From Mobiluncus porci (lineage in GTDB: Bacteria; Actinomycetota; Actinomycetes; Actinomycetales; Actinomycetaceae): 64,000 nt of DNA. Below the pieces are notes generated by a model. The model did no database searches. It saw only the letters and a list, made by a program, of their open reading frames with translations, and was not told the origin of the DNA. The translations under genes and the position numbers were made by a program. How positions within the stretch are numbered: position 1 is the stretch's first letter; each line of letters begins with the position of its first letter. Location of the stretch: positions 62,001 to 126,000 of the forward strand of contig NZ_VUMY01000004.1 of the NCBI RefSeq assembly GCF_009695935.1, in the 5' to 3' direction. Shown here piece after piece: positions 19,247-27,658 of the stretch.

Positions 19247-19392
19247 TGGCGGAGCCGGTGGGTGTGACCCTCGGCGTAGCCGTTTCAAGCTATCCCCGCT
19301 ATGCCACTTGGGGTCAGACCCTTCGGCTCTACTTCGTTACGCCAGAGAGGTCTGACCCCGTGGCTCCGCTGGGCCTGACCCGCACGCCACGG
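19247..19392. repeat. Double family B hairpin between convergent genes
   Basis: Two nested units carry GGGTGTGACCC, GGGGTCAGACCC and GGTCTGACCCCGTGGC. They lie between the stops of the small membrane protein and the aminotransferase. The position fits a bidirectional terminator as well as a dispersed repeat. Confidence 0.65.
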
Positions 19393-20598
19393 TTATTTAG
19401 CTCTCGCGAGGAGGTCTTGGACGCGGGAGATGCCTTCTTCGAGGTCAGCGTCAGCAAGTGCGTAACTAAAACGCAGGAACCCGCTCGGGCCGAAAGCCTC
19501 GCCAGGAACCGCCGCGACCTCGGCCTTCTCCAAAATTAACCCCGCGAGCTGCCCGGAAGACTCAATCTCAGCTCCGTCAAGCGTCCGCCCAAAAAGACCC
19601 GTCACATCGGGATAAACGTAGAAAGCCCCGCGCGGAACCGGCACAGAAAGCCCGTCAATCTCGGATAGCATCGAGACAATCTTCTTGCGGCGCCGGTCAA
19701 AGGCGTCTCGCATCTTAAAGACCTCATCAAGCGGTCCGCTCACTGCGGCAATCGCAGCGCGTTGGGCAATGTTGCAAACGTTTGAAGTCAGGTGAGACTG
19801 GAAGTTCGCGGCCGCTTTGATGACGTCCGTGGGGCCTTCCATCCACCCCACGCGCCAGCCGGTCATCGCGTAAGACTTCGCGACACCATTCAAAACGACG
19901 CAGGTGTCGGCGAGTTCAGGGACGAGTTTCACAATGTGCGCTGCCTCGGCGCCGTCGTACAAGAGATGCTCGTAAATCTCGTCGGTGATTACCCAGACGC
20001 CGTGGTCAACCGCCCACTTGCCAAGCGCGGTCAACTCTTCGGGCGTATAAACCGAGCCAGTCGGGTTCGAGGGCGAACACACGAGCAAGACCTTGGTTTT
20101 CTCCGTGCGAGCCGCCTCGAGGTCCTCCGGTGTCACCTTGTAGTCCTTGTCCGCCCCGGCGAAAACCTCGACCGGAACGCCGCCCGCGAGGCGAATCGCC
20201 TCGGGGTAAGTTGTCCAGTAAGGCGCGGGTAACAAGACTTCGTCGCCGGGGTCAACGAGCGCGGCAAAAGCCTGGAATACGGCCTGTTTCCCGCCGTTCG
20301 TGACGATAATGTTATTCGGGTCGACCTCGTAGCCGGAGTCGCGGAGAGTCTTGGCGGCAATGGCCTCGCGCAACGCGGGCAGCCCCTTGCCCATGGTGTA
20401 TTTGTAGTTTGCAGGATCTTTACAGGCCGCAATCGCAGCCTCGACGATGTAGTCGGGAGTCGGGAAATCCGGCTCGCCAGCGCCGAAACCAATGACCGGT
20501 TTTCCGGCGGCTTTCAACTCTTTGGCCTTGGCATCAACAGCAAGGGTAGCGGACGGGGCGATAGCGGCTAAGCGCTTGGAAACACGATTTTTACTCAT
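19393..20598 (-). CDS. aspC: Aspartate-type aminotransferase (PLP class I)
   Basis: A 401-residue cytoplasmic pyridoxal-phosphate aminotransferase, most like the aspartate aminotransferases of subgroup 1b. It has [14 protein letters not shown] near the start, [14 protein letters not shown] (cofactor phosphate region), [22 protein letters not shown], the PLP-lysine segment [16 protein letters not shown] (Lys near 238) and the terminal FLRFSYA arginine motif. It probably transfers amino groups between aspartate and 2-oxoglutarate. Substrate range cannot be read from sequence. It is encoded against secE-nusG and forms a single-gene unit. Confidence 0.9.
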   Translation of the reverse strand: MSKNRVSKRLAAIAPSATLAVDAKAKELKAAGKPVIGFGAGEPDFPTPDYIVEAAIAACKDPANYKYTMGKGLPALREAIAAKTLRDSGYEVDPNNIIVTNGGKQAVFQAFAALVDPGDEVLLPAPYWTTYPEAIRLAGGVPVEVFAGADKDYKVTPEDLEAARTEKTKVLLVCSPSNPTGSVYTPEELTALGKWAVDHGVWVITDEIYEHLLYDGAEAAHIVKLVPELADTCVVLNGVAKSYAMTGWRVGWMEGPTDVIKAAANFQSHLTSNVCNIAQRAAIAAVSGPLDEVFKMRDAFDRRRKKIVSMLSEIDGLSVPVPRGAFYVYPDVTGLFGRTLDGAEIESSGQLAGLILEKAEVAAVPGEAFGPSGFLRFSYALADADLEEGISRVQDLLARAK

Positions 20599-20651
20599 GA
20601 CCCCATTCTCGCACTTTTATGGCGGCTTAGGGCGGGTAATGTCGGAAATCC

Positions 20652-21416
20652 CTAGCCCAAAACTTCGACTTCTCCGCTCGGAGCTCCGATGGGGAGGGAG
20701 GTGTCGGAGGGCCACTGCAGATAAGCAATCGCCACGGTTACAGTCTTTCCATTGTGGGGCTGCCACTCGGAGAGGCAGTCCTCGAGAGTGTTTCCGAATT
20801 TATCCGAAGATCTATACCCCAGGCTGATGATGTTGCAGTTCCGAGTGGAAGTGCCCATTCCGTCGCCACTGCCGGCAGTAATTGATTGGGTAGGACTGAG
20901 GAAAAGGAACCCATATTCATTGGAGTATGTTTCGCTGTTTGGGTTGAGCGCTTGGGCAGAGGCTCCCATATTTTGCCCATCAAACTTTGCTTGAAAATCA
21001 GCCATTTTATCCAGGGGCATAATCTGCACTGTCCCGGTAAAGACCTGTTTCCCTGCTGCCTTAGCCGCCGCAATCTTGCCGTCCAATGGATTCGCTTCGG
21101 CAGAGGGATTTTTCTCTGTCTCAGGCTCTTTTTCAGTAGCAGATTCGGTGGGTGTTTTCTCTGCCCCGTCTGTTTCCGAGGTGGTTTCCGTTGGCGTAAC
21201 TTCGGTTTGCGCCTCGGTCTTTCCGGAGTGCCCTTTGTCCAGGAAAAACATCGCCAGCACCAGCGCCAGCACAACCACGAGAGCCACTGGCGCCCCGATA
21301 CCGATCAGCAGCGCTGGGGGCTTCTTGGCGGTGGCGTGTGGGGAGTGCTGCCCGGCAGGCTGCTGGCTTGTTCCGACAGGTCGTGTAGGCGTTGGCGGCA
21401 GCGAGTTGTGGATCAT
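20652..21416 (-). CDS. Membrane-anchored protein of unknown function
   Basis: A 254-residue protein with a Pro-rich cytoplasmic tail, one membrane helix (about 35-60), a Thr/Glu/Ser-rich stalk (about 63-108) and an extracytoplasmic domain of about 145 residues. That domain has two Cys residues (in RNCNI and EDCLSE) that could form a disulfide. No enzyme motif is visible. It lies 53 bp beyond the aminotransferase start on the same strand, upstream of it. The layout resembles many actinobacterial surface-exposed proteins of unknown role. Confidence 0.65.
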   Translation of the reverse strand: MIHNSLPPTPTRPVGTSQQPAGQHSPHATAKKPPALLIGIGAPVALVVVLALVLAMFFLDKGHSGKTEAQTEVTPTETTSETDGAEKTPTESATEKEPETEKNPSAEANPLDGKIAAAKAAGKQVFTGTVQIMPLDKMADFQAKFDGQNMGASAQALNPNSETYSNEYGFLFLSPTQSITAGSGDGMGTSTRNCNIISLGYRSSDKFGNTLEDCLSEWQPHNGKTVTVAIAYLQWPSDTSLPIGAPSGEVEVLG

Positions 21417-21545
21417 GAGGAGGCATCGATTGAGCGCTCACAATATCAAGCGTACGCCGACTTTTCGCCGCGTTTAGCGATACGGCTTGAAAAAACCGCG
21501 GTCTTTAACTTAGACTTAAATACTGTTCGGCTCCCAGCCGGTCGA

Positions 21546-21618
21546 AGGGCAGTGGCGCAATTGGTAGCGCAACGGTCTCCAAAACCGTAGGTTGCAGGTT
21601 CGAGTCCTGTCTGCCCTG
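21546..21618 (+). tRNA. tRNA-Trp (CCA)
   Basis: A full cloverleaf of 73 nt. AGGGCAG pairs with CTGCCCT in the acceptor, GCGC/GCGC in the D arm, ACGGT/ACCGT around the loop CTCCAAA (anticodon CCA at 21579-21581), and GCAGG/CCTGT around TTCGAGT. CCA is not encoded as such at the 3' end. It precedes secE-nusG, the usual actinobacterial order. Confidence 0.97.
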
Positions 21619-21633
21619 CAAATTCAAGGGCGT

Positions 21634-21754
21634 GCGTCCTGGGTGGCCACTTTCAAGGCTTGATTCAGAGAGTTCTTTTTTAAACCCGCAGGTAAAGGCG
21701 ATTTTAGTTTCGTGGTTTGTTTTATATCTTCTCCAAAGTGGCCACCCAGGACGC
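21634..21754. mobile_element. MITE-like inverted repeat between tRNA-Trp and secE
   Basis: GCGTCCTGGGTGGCCACTTT at 21634-21653 and its exact complement at 21735-21754 bound a 121-bp AT-rich, non-coding element. Further pairing (GGGC/GCCC) extends outward. Perfect 20-bp ends separated by 81 bp suggest a miniature element rather than a simple terminator. Confidence 0.55.
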
Positions 21755-21912
21755 GGTGCCCGTGAAAGGACGGCGGAGTGCCCCCTCTAATTGGTGAAAT
21801 CGACGCCTTTCGCGTATGATTTGACACATCCCCCCTAAATTATGTGAGGGTGGAAGTGCGCCTAAAGTCCGGTGGACGCGGGCGCGATTGAATCAACAGG
21901 AGGACAGCAGTT

Positions 21913-22182
21913 ATGGCTGAAGCTGAAGCCAGCGCCCGGGCGGTGCAGAAGAACGAGCCCACCCCGGGTTCCGACGAGCAAGTAGGACTTTTCCGTCGCA
22001 TCGCGCGGTTTATTCGCCAGGTTATCGACGAAATGAAGAAGGTTGTTTACCCGACTGGCGAAGAACTGTGGCGCTATTTCCTGGTGGTGATTGTTTTCGT
22101 TTTGATCATCATGACGGCGGTGGGTCTGGCTGACCTTGGGTTTGGCGCGCTGACAGATTTGATTTTTTCCTCTATTCAATAA
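21913..22182 (+). CDS. secE: Preprotein translocase subunit SecE
   Basis: An 89-residue inner-membrane subunit of the SecYEG channel, which clamps SecY during protein export. It has the family pattern of an amphipathic segment ending RQVIDEMKKVVYPTGEELWRY, then one membrane helix (about 58-80). The first 28 residues are a hydrophilic, Ala/Glu-rich extension. CAGGAGGACAG lies upstream of the ATG. It is followed after 17 bp by nusG and preceded by tRNA-Trp, the standard order. Confidence 0.97.
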   Translation: MAEAEASARAVQKNEPTPGSDEQVGLFRRIARFIRQVIDEMKKVVYPTGEELWRYFLVVIVFVLIIMTAVGLADLGFGALTDLIFSSIQ

Positions 22183-22199
22183 TGTGGAGATTTTGACTA

Positions 22200-23039
22200 A
22201 TGACTGAAGAAGATTTGGAAGCGGTAAAGGACGAGGCTGTGGCCGAGGAAACCCTTGCTGAAGACGTATCCACTAGCGATACCGAGACCGACACGGCTGA
22301 GCCAGCGGAAACTGCCGCGGAGACAGAGGCGGCTGAGACAGAGGCGACCGAAGCCGCGGTTCCCGCTAATGTTGACCCGGAAACCGGAGAAATCCTTGAT
22401 GAATCCGGCGAAACCGACCCTAAAGAGGAACTTGCGAACCAACTGCGCGGGCTGCCCGGCCGCTGGTACGTGGTTCACACCTATTCGTCTTACGAAAAGC
22501 GCGTGAAACAAAACATTGAACAGCGCGTGGCGAACAATCCCGGGATGGAGGAGTGGATTTACCAGGTGGAAATCCCGATGGAGGAACACATCGAGGTCAA
22601 GGCCAAGAGCCGCAAGAAAGTCGCGCGCCCGCGGATTCCGGGATACGTCCTCGTGCGGATGGATATGGAGGAAAACTCCTGGCGCTTGGTGAAAGACACT
22701 CCGGCTGTGACCGGTTTCGTTGGAAACCAGCAAGATCCTGTGCCGCTGACCTTGGAAGAAGTCGTGAATATGCTTGCCCCGACCGCGGAAGAGGCCGCAA
22801 AGGTGAGCGTGGCTGAGGACGGCGCTATTGAAGGCGTGGCGACTTCCGCTCCGGTTCAGATTGTGACCGATTTCGAAGTGGGCCAGGGTGTCACCATCAC
22901 TTCTGGGCCTTTCGAGACGATGAGCGCGACTATTGCCGAGATTTTCCCCGAAACCCAAAAGTTGAAGGTTTTGGTGACGATTTTCGAGCGCGAAACCCCG
23001 GTGGAGTTGAACTTCAACCAAGTCGAGAAGGTTTTCTAA
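22200..23039 (+). CDS. nusG: Transcription termination/antitermination factor NusG
   Basis: Binds RNA polymerase and links it to Rho or the ribosome. The 279-residue protein has a long acidic Glu/Thr/Ala-rich N-terminal extension (about 1-78) common in actinobacterial NusG. The NGN domain starts [19 protein letters not shown], with [14 protein letters not shown]-type residues and [12 protein letters not shown]-terminal KOW domain follows ([21 protein letters not shown] to [11 protein letters not shown]). It is cotranscribed with secE; rplK/rplA do not follow, as a terminator and a minus-strand tRNA come next. Confidence 0.97.
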   Translation: MTEEDLEAVKDEAVAEETLAEDVSTSDTETDTAEPAETAAETEAAETEATEAAVPANVDPETGEILDESGETDPKEELANQLRGLPGRWYVVHTYSSYEKRVKQNIEQRVANNPGMEEWIYQVEIPMEEHIEVKAKSRKKVARPRIPGYVLVRMDMEENSWRLVKDTPAVTGFVGNQQDPVPLTLEEVVNMLAPTAEEAAKVSVAEDGAIEGVATSAPVQIVTDFEVGQGVTITSGPFETMSATIAEIFPETQKLKVLVTIFERETPVELNFNQVEKVF

Positions 23040-23083
23040 GCGGAGACGCGAGAACCTTGATCCGCAAAGAGCGGGGGAATACG

Positions 23084-23116
23084 AAAAAGGCCGGTTCGAA
23101 TGAACCGGCCTTTTTT
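23084..23116. terminator. Bidirectional terminator between nusG and tRNA-Lys
   Basis: AAGGCCGGTTC and GAACCGGCCTT form a perfect stem with a short GAAT-type loop. There are five As on the left and six Ts on the right, so it can end both nusG and, in the other direction, tRNA-Lys transcription. Confidence 0.92.
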
Positions 23117-23118
23117 GG

Positions 23119-23191
<73 letters not shown>

Positions 23192-23364
23192 AGGTTACTT
23201 CAAACCCAAAGTTTGAAGTGGCTGTTGCATCAGCAGAGAGTGAACGCCGCAACGCAACGACTATTTAGTTTAATCCTCCGCGAGGGATTTCACAAATTCA
23301 GACGCTGATAACTTTGCTGTCGCTGAATTGTGGGCTCGGGGGATAGGGGAGCCGGTCTCGGTAG

Positions 23365-23805
23365 CTAATCGAGTCGGTCAACGGCGGTGGGAACGTTTGC
23401 GGCGTAGCCGAGTTCCCGCAGGGCGGCGCGGAGTTTCTCTGTGTTTTCCCGCAAAACCTCCGGCTCGCCTTCAACCTTGGAATCCGGATGCAAGACCCGC
23501 ATCGAGTCGGCAGGGATGACGTGAATATGCAGATGAGGGACATCGAAACCGGCGACGACTATCAGCGCGCGGCTGACCTCGAAAGCGAGCCGTCCCGCTT
23601 GACCGATAGTCTGGGCGACCTGGGAGAGATGGCCGATAAGCGCGGGGTCAGCATCAAGATAGTTATCGACCTCGAGGCGCGGCACCACGAGCATGTGACC
23701 CGCAGCGCGGGGTTCAATCGTTGAAAACACAACGCATTTCTCGTCTTGCCACGCAAAGTTGCCGGGGATCTCGCCGTTGATGATTTTCGTGAAAACAGAA
23801 GACAT
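23365..23805 (-). CDS. HIT-family nucleotide hydrolase/transferase
   Basis: A 146-residue cytoplasmic protein of the histidine-triad family, which hydrolyses adenosine phosphoramidates and related nucleotides. It has the N-terminal FTKIINGEIPGNFAWQDE, the GHMLVVPRLEVDNYLDAD region and the catalytic triad HLHIHVIPADS. The ATG is preceded by GGAAAGGAA. In many Actinobacteria a HIT gene lies between rsmE and phoH; here that place (53.7 kb) is empty and this copy stands alone beside tRNA-Lys. Confidence 0.93.
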   Translation of the reverse strand: MSSVFTKIINGEIPGNFAWQDEKCVVFSTIEPRAAGHMLVVPRLEVDNYLDADPALIGHLSQVAQTIGQAGRLAFEVSRALIVVAGFDVPHLHIHVIPADSMRVLHPDSKVEGEPEVLRENTEKLRAALRELGYAANVPTAVDRLD

Positions 23806-23877
23806 GGGGTTCCTTTCCTATACTTGATTTTCATTTTAGGGGAATTTAGGGGTGGAGGTTGCCGGTAAGGTTAAAGG

Positions 23878-25152
23878 GTGGCGACAAAGAAGAAGACTTA
23901 CAAAGGCAAGACGCCGGCGGCAGGGTCAGGCTATCCTTCCTGGTCGCGGGCTCGGCTCGCGCCGGTGGTGCTCTTGCTCGGGCGCCAGGAGGTTTTCGTG
24001 CGCCGCGCGCTGGATTCCCTCAAGGCGCAAGCCTTGGCAAGCGGCGCCGGAGATTTTGGTCCACCAGAGGTGACGGAAATTTCGGCGGGGGAATACGTCG
24101 CGGGAGCGCTGGCCCAGTACCTGTCGCCCTCGCTTTTTGGCGGGGCGCCGCTGGTCATCGCACGCGGGCTCGAGGATGCCAACGCGGGTCTGCTCGATGA
24201 CCTCGTGACTTACGTGACTGGGCTCAGGGACGGTGCGGAGCCTCAGGCGCATTTAATCTTGACCCATGCTGGCGGGGTTCGCGGGAAAAAGGTGCTTGAC
24301 CTCGTCAAACAGCTCGCTGCGGGGGAATCGGCTCAAGGCGGTCGGTCTGCGGGGGATTCAGCAAAGGCAGGCTCCGCGAGTTCAGCAAAGGCAGGCTCCG
24401 CGAGTTCAGCAAAGGCAGGCTCCGCGAGTTCAGCAAAGGCAGGCTCCGCGAGTTCAGCAAAGGCTAGTGGGAAAGACTCTTCGGCCTCGAAGCAACCCTT
24501 GGCGGGGATATATTCCTGCGATGACCTCAAAAAACGCGAAGACAAAGAGAAATTTCTCGCTTCCGAGGCCGCGCGCCTCAAGCGTCCGATTGACCCGGCG
24601 GCCGCCACCGCGCTGGTTGATGCCTTGGGCGAGGAGTTTACCGAACTGGTATCTGTCGCCGACCAGCTCCTGGAAACCGCTGGTGACCTCGATAAACCTT
24701 TGGATGAAGGGGCGGTGAAAGCCTATCTTCGGGGACGGGTGGAAACCACCGGCTTCGATATAGCAGATGCGGCCGTGGCGGGGAATGTGGGCGATGCCTT
24801 AGCGAAACTGCGCCACGCTCGCGCAGTCGGGGTGGAGCCGGTGGCAATCGTCGCCGCCGTGGGAATGAAATTGCGGCAGTTGTTGCAGCTTGCGGCTCCC
24901 CCGCCGGCGCCGCTGGTGGTTGGAGAGGGGCTTTTGGCTGAGGTCAAGCCGATGCCGAGCTGGATGGCGAATAAAATCCGTCCGGCGCTGCGCTATTGGG
25001 ATGACGCGAGGCTCGGCGCTGCCCTCCAGGCCGTTTCAAAAGCCGATGAACAGGTCAAAGGCGCCTCACGAGACCCCGACTATGCCCTGGAGGCGATGGT
25101 TCTCGAGATTTGCCGACGCGCCAGCGCTGGACGGAGACAAAACGCCAGGTGA
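23878..25152 (+). CDS. holA: DNA polymerase III subunit delta
   Basis: Clamp-loader subunit that opens the beta clamp. The N-terminal AAA-like domain begins with PVVLLLGRQEVFVRRALDSL and has GGAPLVIARGLED. The middle has the Lys/Arg FLASEAARLKRPIDPAAATALVDALGEEFTELV region, and the C-terminal helical collar contains FDIADAAVAGNVGDALAKLRHA. At 424 residues it is about 90 longer than usual. The excess is mostly a low-complexity insert (about residues 140-205) made of five 8-residue repeats, SSAKAGSA, coded by tandem family A motifs. The start is GTG. The last 98 bp overlap the end of comEC on the other strand. Confidence 0.93.
   Translation: MATKKKTYKGKTPAAGSGYPSWSRARLAPVVLLLGRQEVFVRRALDSLKAQALASGAGDFGPPEVTEISAGEYVAGALAQYLSPSLFGGAPLVIARGLEDANAGLLDDLVTYVTGLRDGAEPQAHLILTHAGGVRGKKVLDLVKQLAAGESAQGGRSAGDSAKAGSASSAKAGSASSAKAGSASSAKAGSASSAKASGKDSSASKQPLAGIYSCDDLKKREDKEKFLASEAARLKRPIDPAAATALVDALGEEFTELVSVADQLLETAGDLDKPLDEGAVKAYLRGRVETTGFDIADAAVAGNVGDALAKLRHARAVGVEPVAIVAAVGMKLRQLLQLAAPPPAPLVVGEGLLAEVKPMPSWMANKIRPALRYWDDARLGAALQAVSKADEQVKGASRDPDYALEAMVLEICRRASAGRRQNAR
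24357..24466 (+). repeat. Tandem 24-bp repeats in holA, each with a family A motif
   Basis: TTCAGCAAAGGC starts at 24357, 24381, 24405, 24429 and 24453. Each is followed by AGGCTCCGCGAG except the last. Units are near-identical, so the array is recent or kept uniform. It encodes SSAKAGSA repeats. Confidence 0.92.
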
Positions 25153-27070
25153 GCCACAGTCCCGCCCCGCTAACGAGGAGAATTCCGACAACCCCATAGC
25201 CCGACTCCACCCAGGGGACTTCCGCGCCGGAGACTCCCGCGAAAAAGCGGGCCACGCGAAGAACCCAGGTGGCGGACGCGCCGGTGACCTGCGTTGTTAC
25301 TGTGGTCAGCGGGGCCAAAACCGGAGTGGCAGGGAGTGCAATCAGGACGAGTCCGCCTACGGTTACGACCGAGGAAATCGCTCCGGTCAGGAGATTCGCG
25401 GGGAGAGAATACAACTGGAGCTTGCCGCGCAGGATTAGCATGAGCGGCTGGCATCCGAGCTGGGCGGCGAGGGAGACTGCGAGTGGGAAGGCGATAATTC
25501 GCGGAAGAAACACTGCCAACCAGTCCGACAACACGTCCCCCAGGGTCACAATCGACAAGGTGGCGACAACAGACAAGGCGAAACCCCAGCTCGTAGCCTG
25601 CCACGGCATGACGAGAAGCATCCCGAGAACCGCGAGACTCAACGCCGAAATGCTCCGAGACGGCCGGCCCAAAGCCAGTCCGAACAGGGTAATCGCTCCC
25701 ATCGCAGCGGCTCGTGTCACCGAAGAAGAGCCCTCGAGCATGGCGAGGAAAGCGATGGCGAGAACGGCTGCGGTGCCGACCTGAATCGGGCGTGGGAGAC
25801 GGATTGTAAGACCAAGAGCGAGGCCGATGAGGACGCTCAAGTGCATTCCGGAAACCGCTGTGAGGTGGGCTAATCCGGAGACACGCATGGCTTCGCGGTC
25901 GGCCTCGGTCTGGGTGGAGGTGAGCCCGAGCGTCATCGCTTGCACCATCGACTGGATGTCTTTCGGGAGGGTCGCGGTTGCCTCGGCTAGGCGCTCACGC
26001 ACGGCGTGGACATAGCGATATCGACCGCTCGGCGGGGCGGTGAGCTGGGGTTTTCCAGGGCTTTTCGCTTGTCCGAGGAATTCGCCCGTCGAGTCGAGGC
26101 CGGCGAGTCCGAGACGGAGGCTCACCGTGGCGCCGAGGGGAATGTTGTCCCAACCCTTGCCTTTGACCTGGAGTTTCGCATGGGTACGGTAGGTAATATC
26201 GCGCCAAGTGAAGCTCTCGCCGCGGAGTTCCACGAGGTAGGAGTCGCCTGAATTCGGGACTATGGCCCCGCGAGATGGGGTGACGTGGGCTGAGGGGGAG
26301 GAGGCGCTATCTCGGGAAGGAGGCTCGGCGGCTTCGGAGCGTGGGATTATTGCGCGTGGAGTGGTTATAACCTGGGCATTTAGGGTGAATCTATGGGCGG
26401 GGTCCGAGCCAATCACCGCGAGCGGGTCGCGAGCGGTGATGGCGAGGTTCACGGCGTGCGCGGCGAAGCCGAGTGCGACCGTGAACGCGGCGAGCGCGAC
26501 TAGCGCCGCCGCGGACCCGCCCGGGAACAGGCGGTGACGCGCAGTTCGGCTCCGCCAAAATTCCCGAAAAGCTAGATCTGGGCCGCCAGGTAGCGGCGAA
26601 CTTTGCGAGCTCCTTCCAGTCCGCGTGATTTGTGAAAGCGTCCTGCCAGGTGGCGGCGAGCCCCGCGAGTCTCTTCCAGTCTGCGGAGTATGCGATGAAT
26701 CCTCGCGGGCACCGGAATTCGCTAATCGGTTGAGGACGGTCGCGCCAAGCGCTAACGTCCCGAACACCGCCGCTATCAGAAGGCTTGCCTTTTGATCAAT
26801 CATTCCCGCCAGGTTTGCCACCAGCAGCGTCACCCATAGAGCGCCGGACGGAATCGCCAGGCGGAAATCTACCGGTCGCGGAATCCGATCCGTGTCACGG
26901 CGAACCCGCGCAATATGACTCCGGTTCGAGACCCCAGGAAAGGGCTTCAAGCCAGCAGTCTCGTTACGTGCTTGCCAGGGCACTCCCCGTGGCGTTTCGC
27001 TGTGTCCAACTCGTTCCCTATCGGGCTCCATTCCGAACCCGATTAGATACCCCTCAAACAAACCCTTCAT
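25055..27070 (-). CDS. comEC: ComEC/Rec2-type DNA uptake membrane protein
   Basis: The channel that passes single-stranded DNA into the cytoplasm in naturally competent bacteria. Of 671 residues, the first 60 are unusual. Membrane helices near 75-100 and 180-215 flank a soluble DUF4131-like region, followed by the Competence domain with LTAVSGMHLSVLIGLALGL and at least six more helices. The protein ends soon after the last helix and lacks the C-terminal metallo-beta-lactamase-like domain of Bacillus-type ComEC, as in a number of Actinobacteria. CAGGAGGGAG just before the ATG fixes the start. A Ser/Pro/Gly-rich repetitive insert lies near residues 115-165. comEA lies upstream on the same strand. 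Confidence 0.88.
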   Translation of the reverse strand: MKGLFEGYLIGFGMEPDRERVGHSETPRGVPWQARNETAGLKPFPGVSNRSHIARVRRDTDRIPRPVDFRLAIPSGALWVTLLVANLAGMIDQKASLLIAAVFGTLALGATVLNRLANSGAREDSSHTPQTGRDSRGSPPPGRTLSQITRTGRSSQSSPLPGGPDLAFREFWRSRTARHRLFPGGSAAALVALAAFTVALGFAAHAVNLAITARDPLAVIGSDPAHRFTLNAQVITTPRAIIPRSEAAEPPSRDSASSPSAHVTPSRGAIVPNSGDSYLVELRGESFTWRDITYRTHAKLQVKGKGWDNIPLGATVSLRLGLAGLDSTGEFLGQAKSPGKPQLTAPPSGRYRYVHAVRERLAEATATLPKDIQSMVQAMTLGLTSTQTEADREAMRVSGLAHLTAVSGMHLSVLIGLALGLTIRLPRPIQVGTAAVLAIAFLAMLEGSSSVTRAAAMGAITLFGLALGRPSRSISALSLAVLGMLLVMPWQATSWGFALSVVATLSIVTLGDVLSDWLAVFLPRIIAFPLAVSLAAQLGCQPLMLILRGKLQLYSLPANLLTGAISSVVTVGGLVLIALPATPVLAPLTTVTTQVTGASATWVLRVARFFAGVSGAEVPWVESGYGVVGILLVSGAGLWLTWRFVSVQRWRVGKSREPSPPGHSRGLVRRL
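26575..26690. repeat. Imperfect direct repeat inside comEC
   Basis: Two units of about 40 bp, beginning GCCAGGTAGCGGCGA and GCCAGGTGGCGGCGA and ending CCAGTCCGCG / CCAGTCTGCG, lie about 63 bp apart. They fall in the low-complexity insert of ComEC and explain its repeated Gly/Ser/Pro pattern. Confidence 0.6.
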
Positions 27071-27658
27071 CGCTCCCTCCTGTTTCGCTTTGTGTCGCCT
27101 TTGTGCGCCGGTTATTTAACTTGACAGGCCACTAGGAGCCGCTTGGGGGACGACCGCTCGGCAGCTTGGTGCTTGCAATGCTTCGCATTGCGCGCCGCTT
27201 CCTTGGTCTCGGCAATGCTCGGGCAAGCTCGGCATTGCTCTCGACCTGGGTCGCGGTGGGGTCCCGCTCTGTTTTTCTAAGCAGCAAGTTGCTAAGAAAA
27301 ACTACGAGCACCCGAAGGGAGTGAGGTCGAGCCAAGCTTGTTTGAGATCGAACCGAAAGACCGAGGGTATGCAATCTCGAAGAGATTGCTAATACCCGAA
27401 GGGAGTGAGGTCGAGCCAAGCTTGTTTGAGATCGAACCGAAAGACCGAGGGTATGCAATCTCGAAAAGATTGCTAATACCCACAGGCTGCCTACGCGAAC
27501 GTCCCTCACGCGCGGCTTCGACAACCGCGCAAACCAGAACCAAGCTCGACGCTACCAAATGACTGATTATCTCGAGCGAGAGATTGTGCACTCGCCGACC
27601 GGAACTTGAATGAAAGATTAACGGACAAGTCGATAACAGGCATGAACCCGATGTCACC
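27071..27658. other. Long gap between comEA and comEC filled with repeats
   Basis: No conserved gene is visible in 588 bp. The region holds a palindrome GCAATGCTTCGCATTGC near 27175, a hairpin near 27275-27300 and the 84-bp tandem duplication at 27311-27478. comEA and comEC are usually adjacent, so this looks like an insertion of repetitive DNA. Confidence 0.65.
27311..27478. repeat. Two tandem copies of an 84-bp unit
   Basis: The unit begins CCCGAAGGGAGTGAGGTCGA and ends GATTGCTAATA; copies start at 27311 and 27395 and differ by about one base. Each has a hairpin at its end, GCAATCTC/GAGATTGC, inside a GTAT...AATAC frame. Confidence 0.9.

Noticed and set aside
24357-24466. CRISPR-like repeats in holA
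   Set aside because: Direct 24-bp tandem repeats without spacers, in frame, coding for SSAKAGSA.
27311-27478. CRISPR array
   Set aside because: Only two long tandem copies with no spacers and no cas genes; it is a simple duplication.
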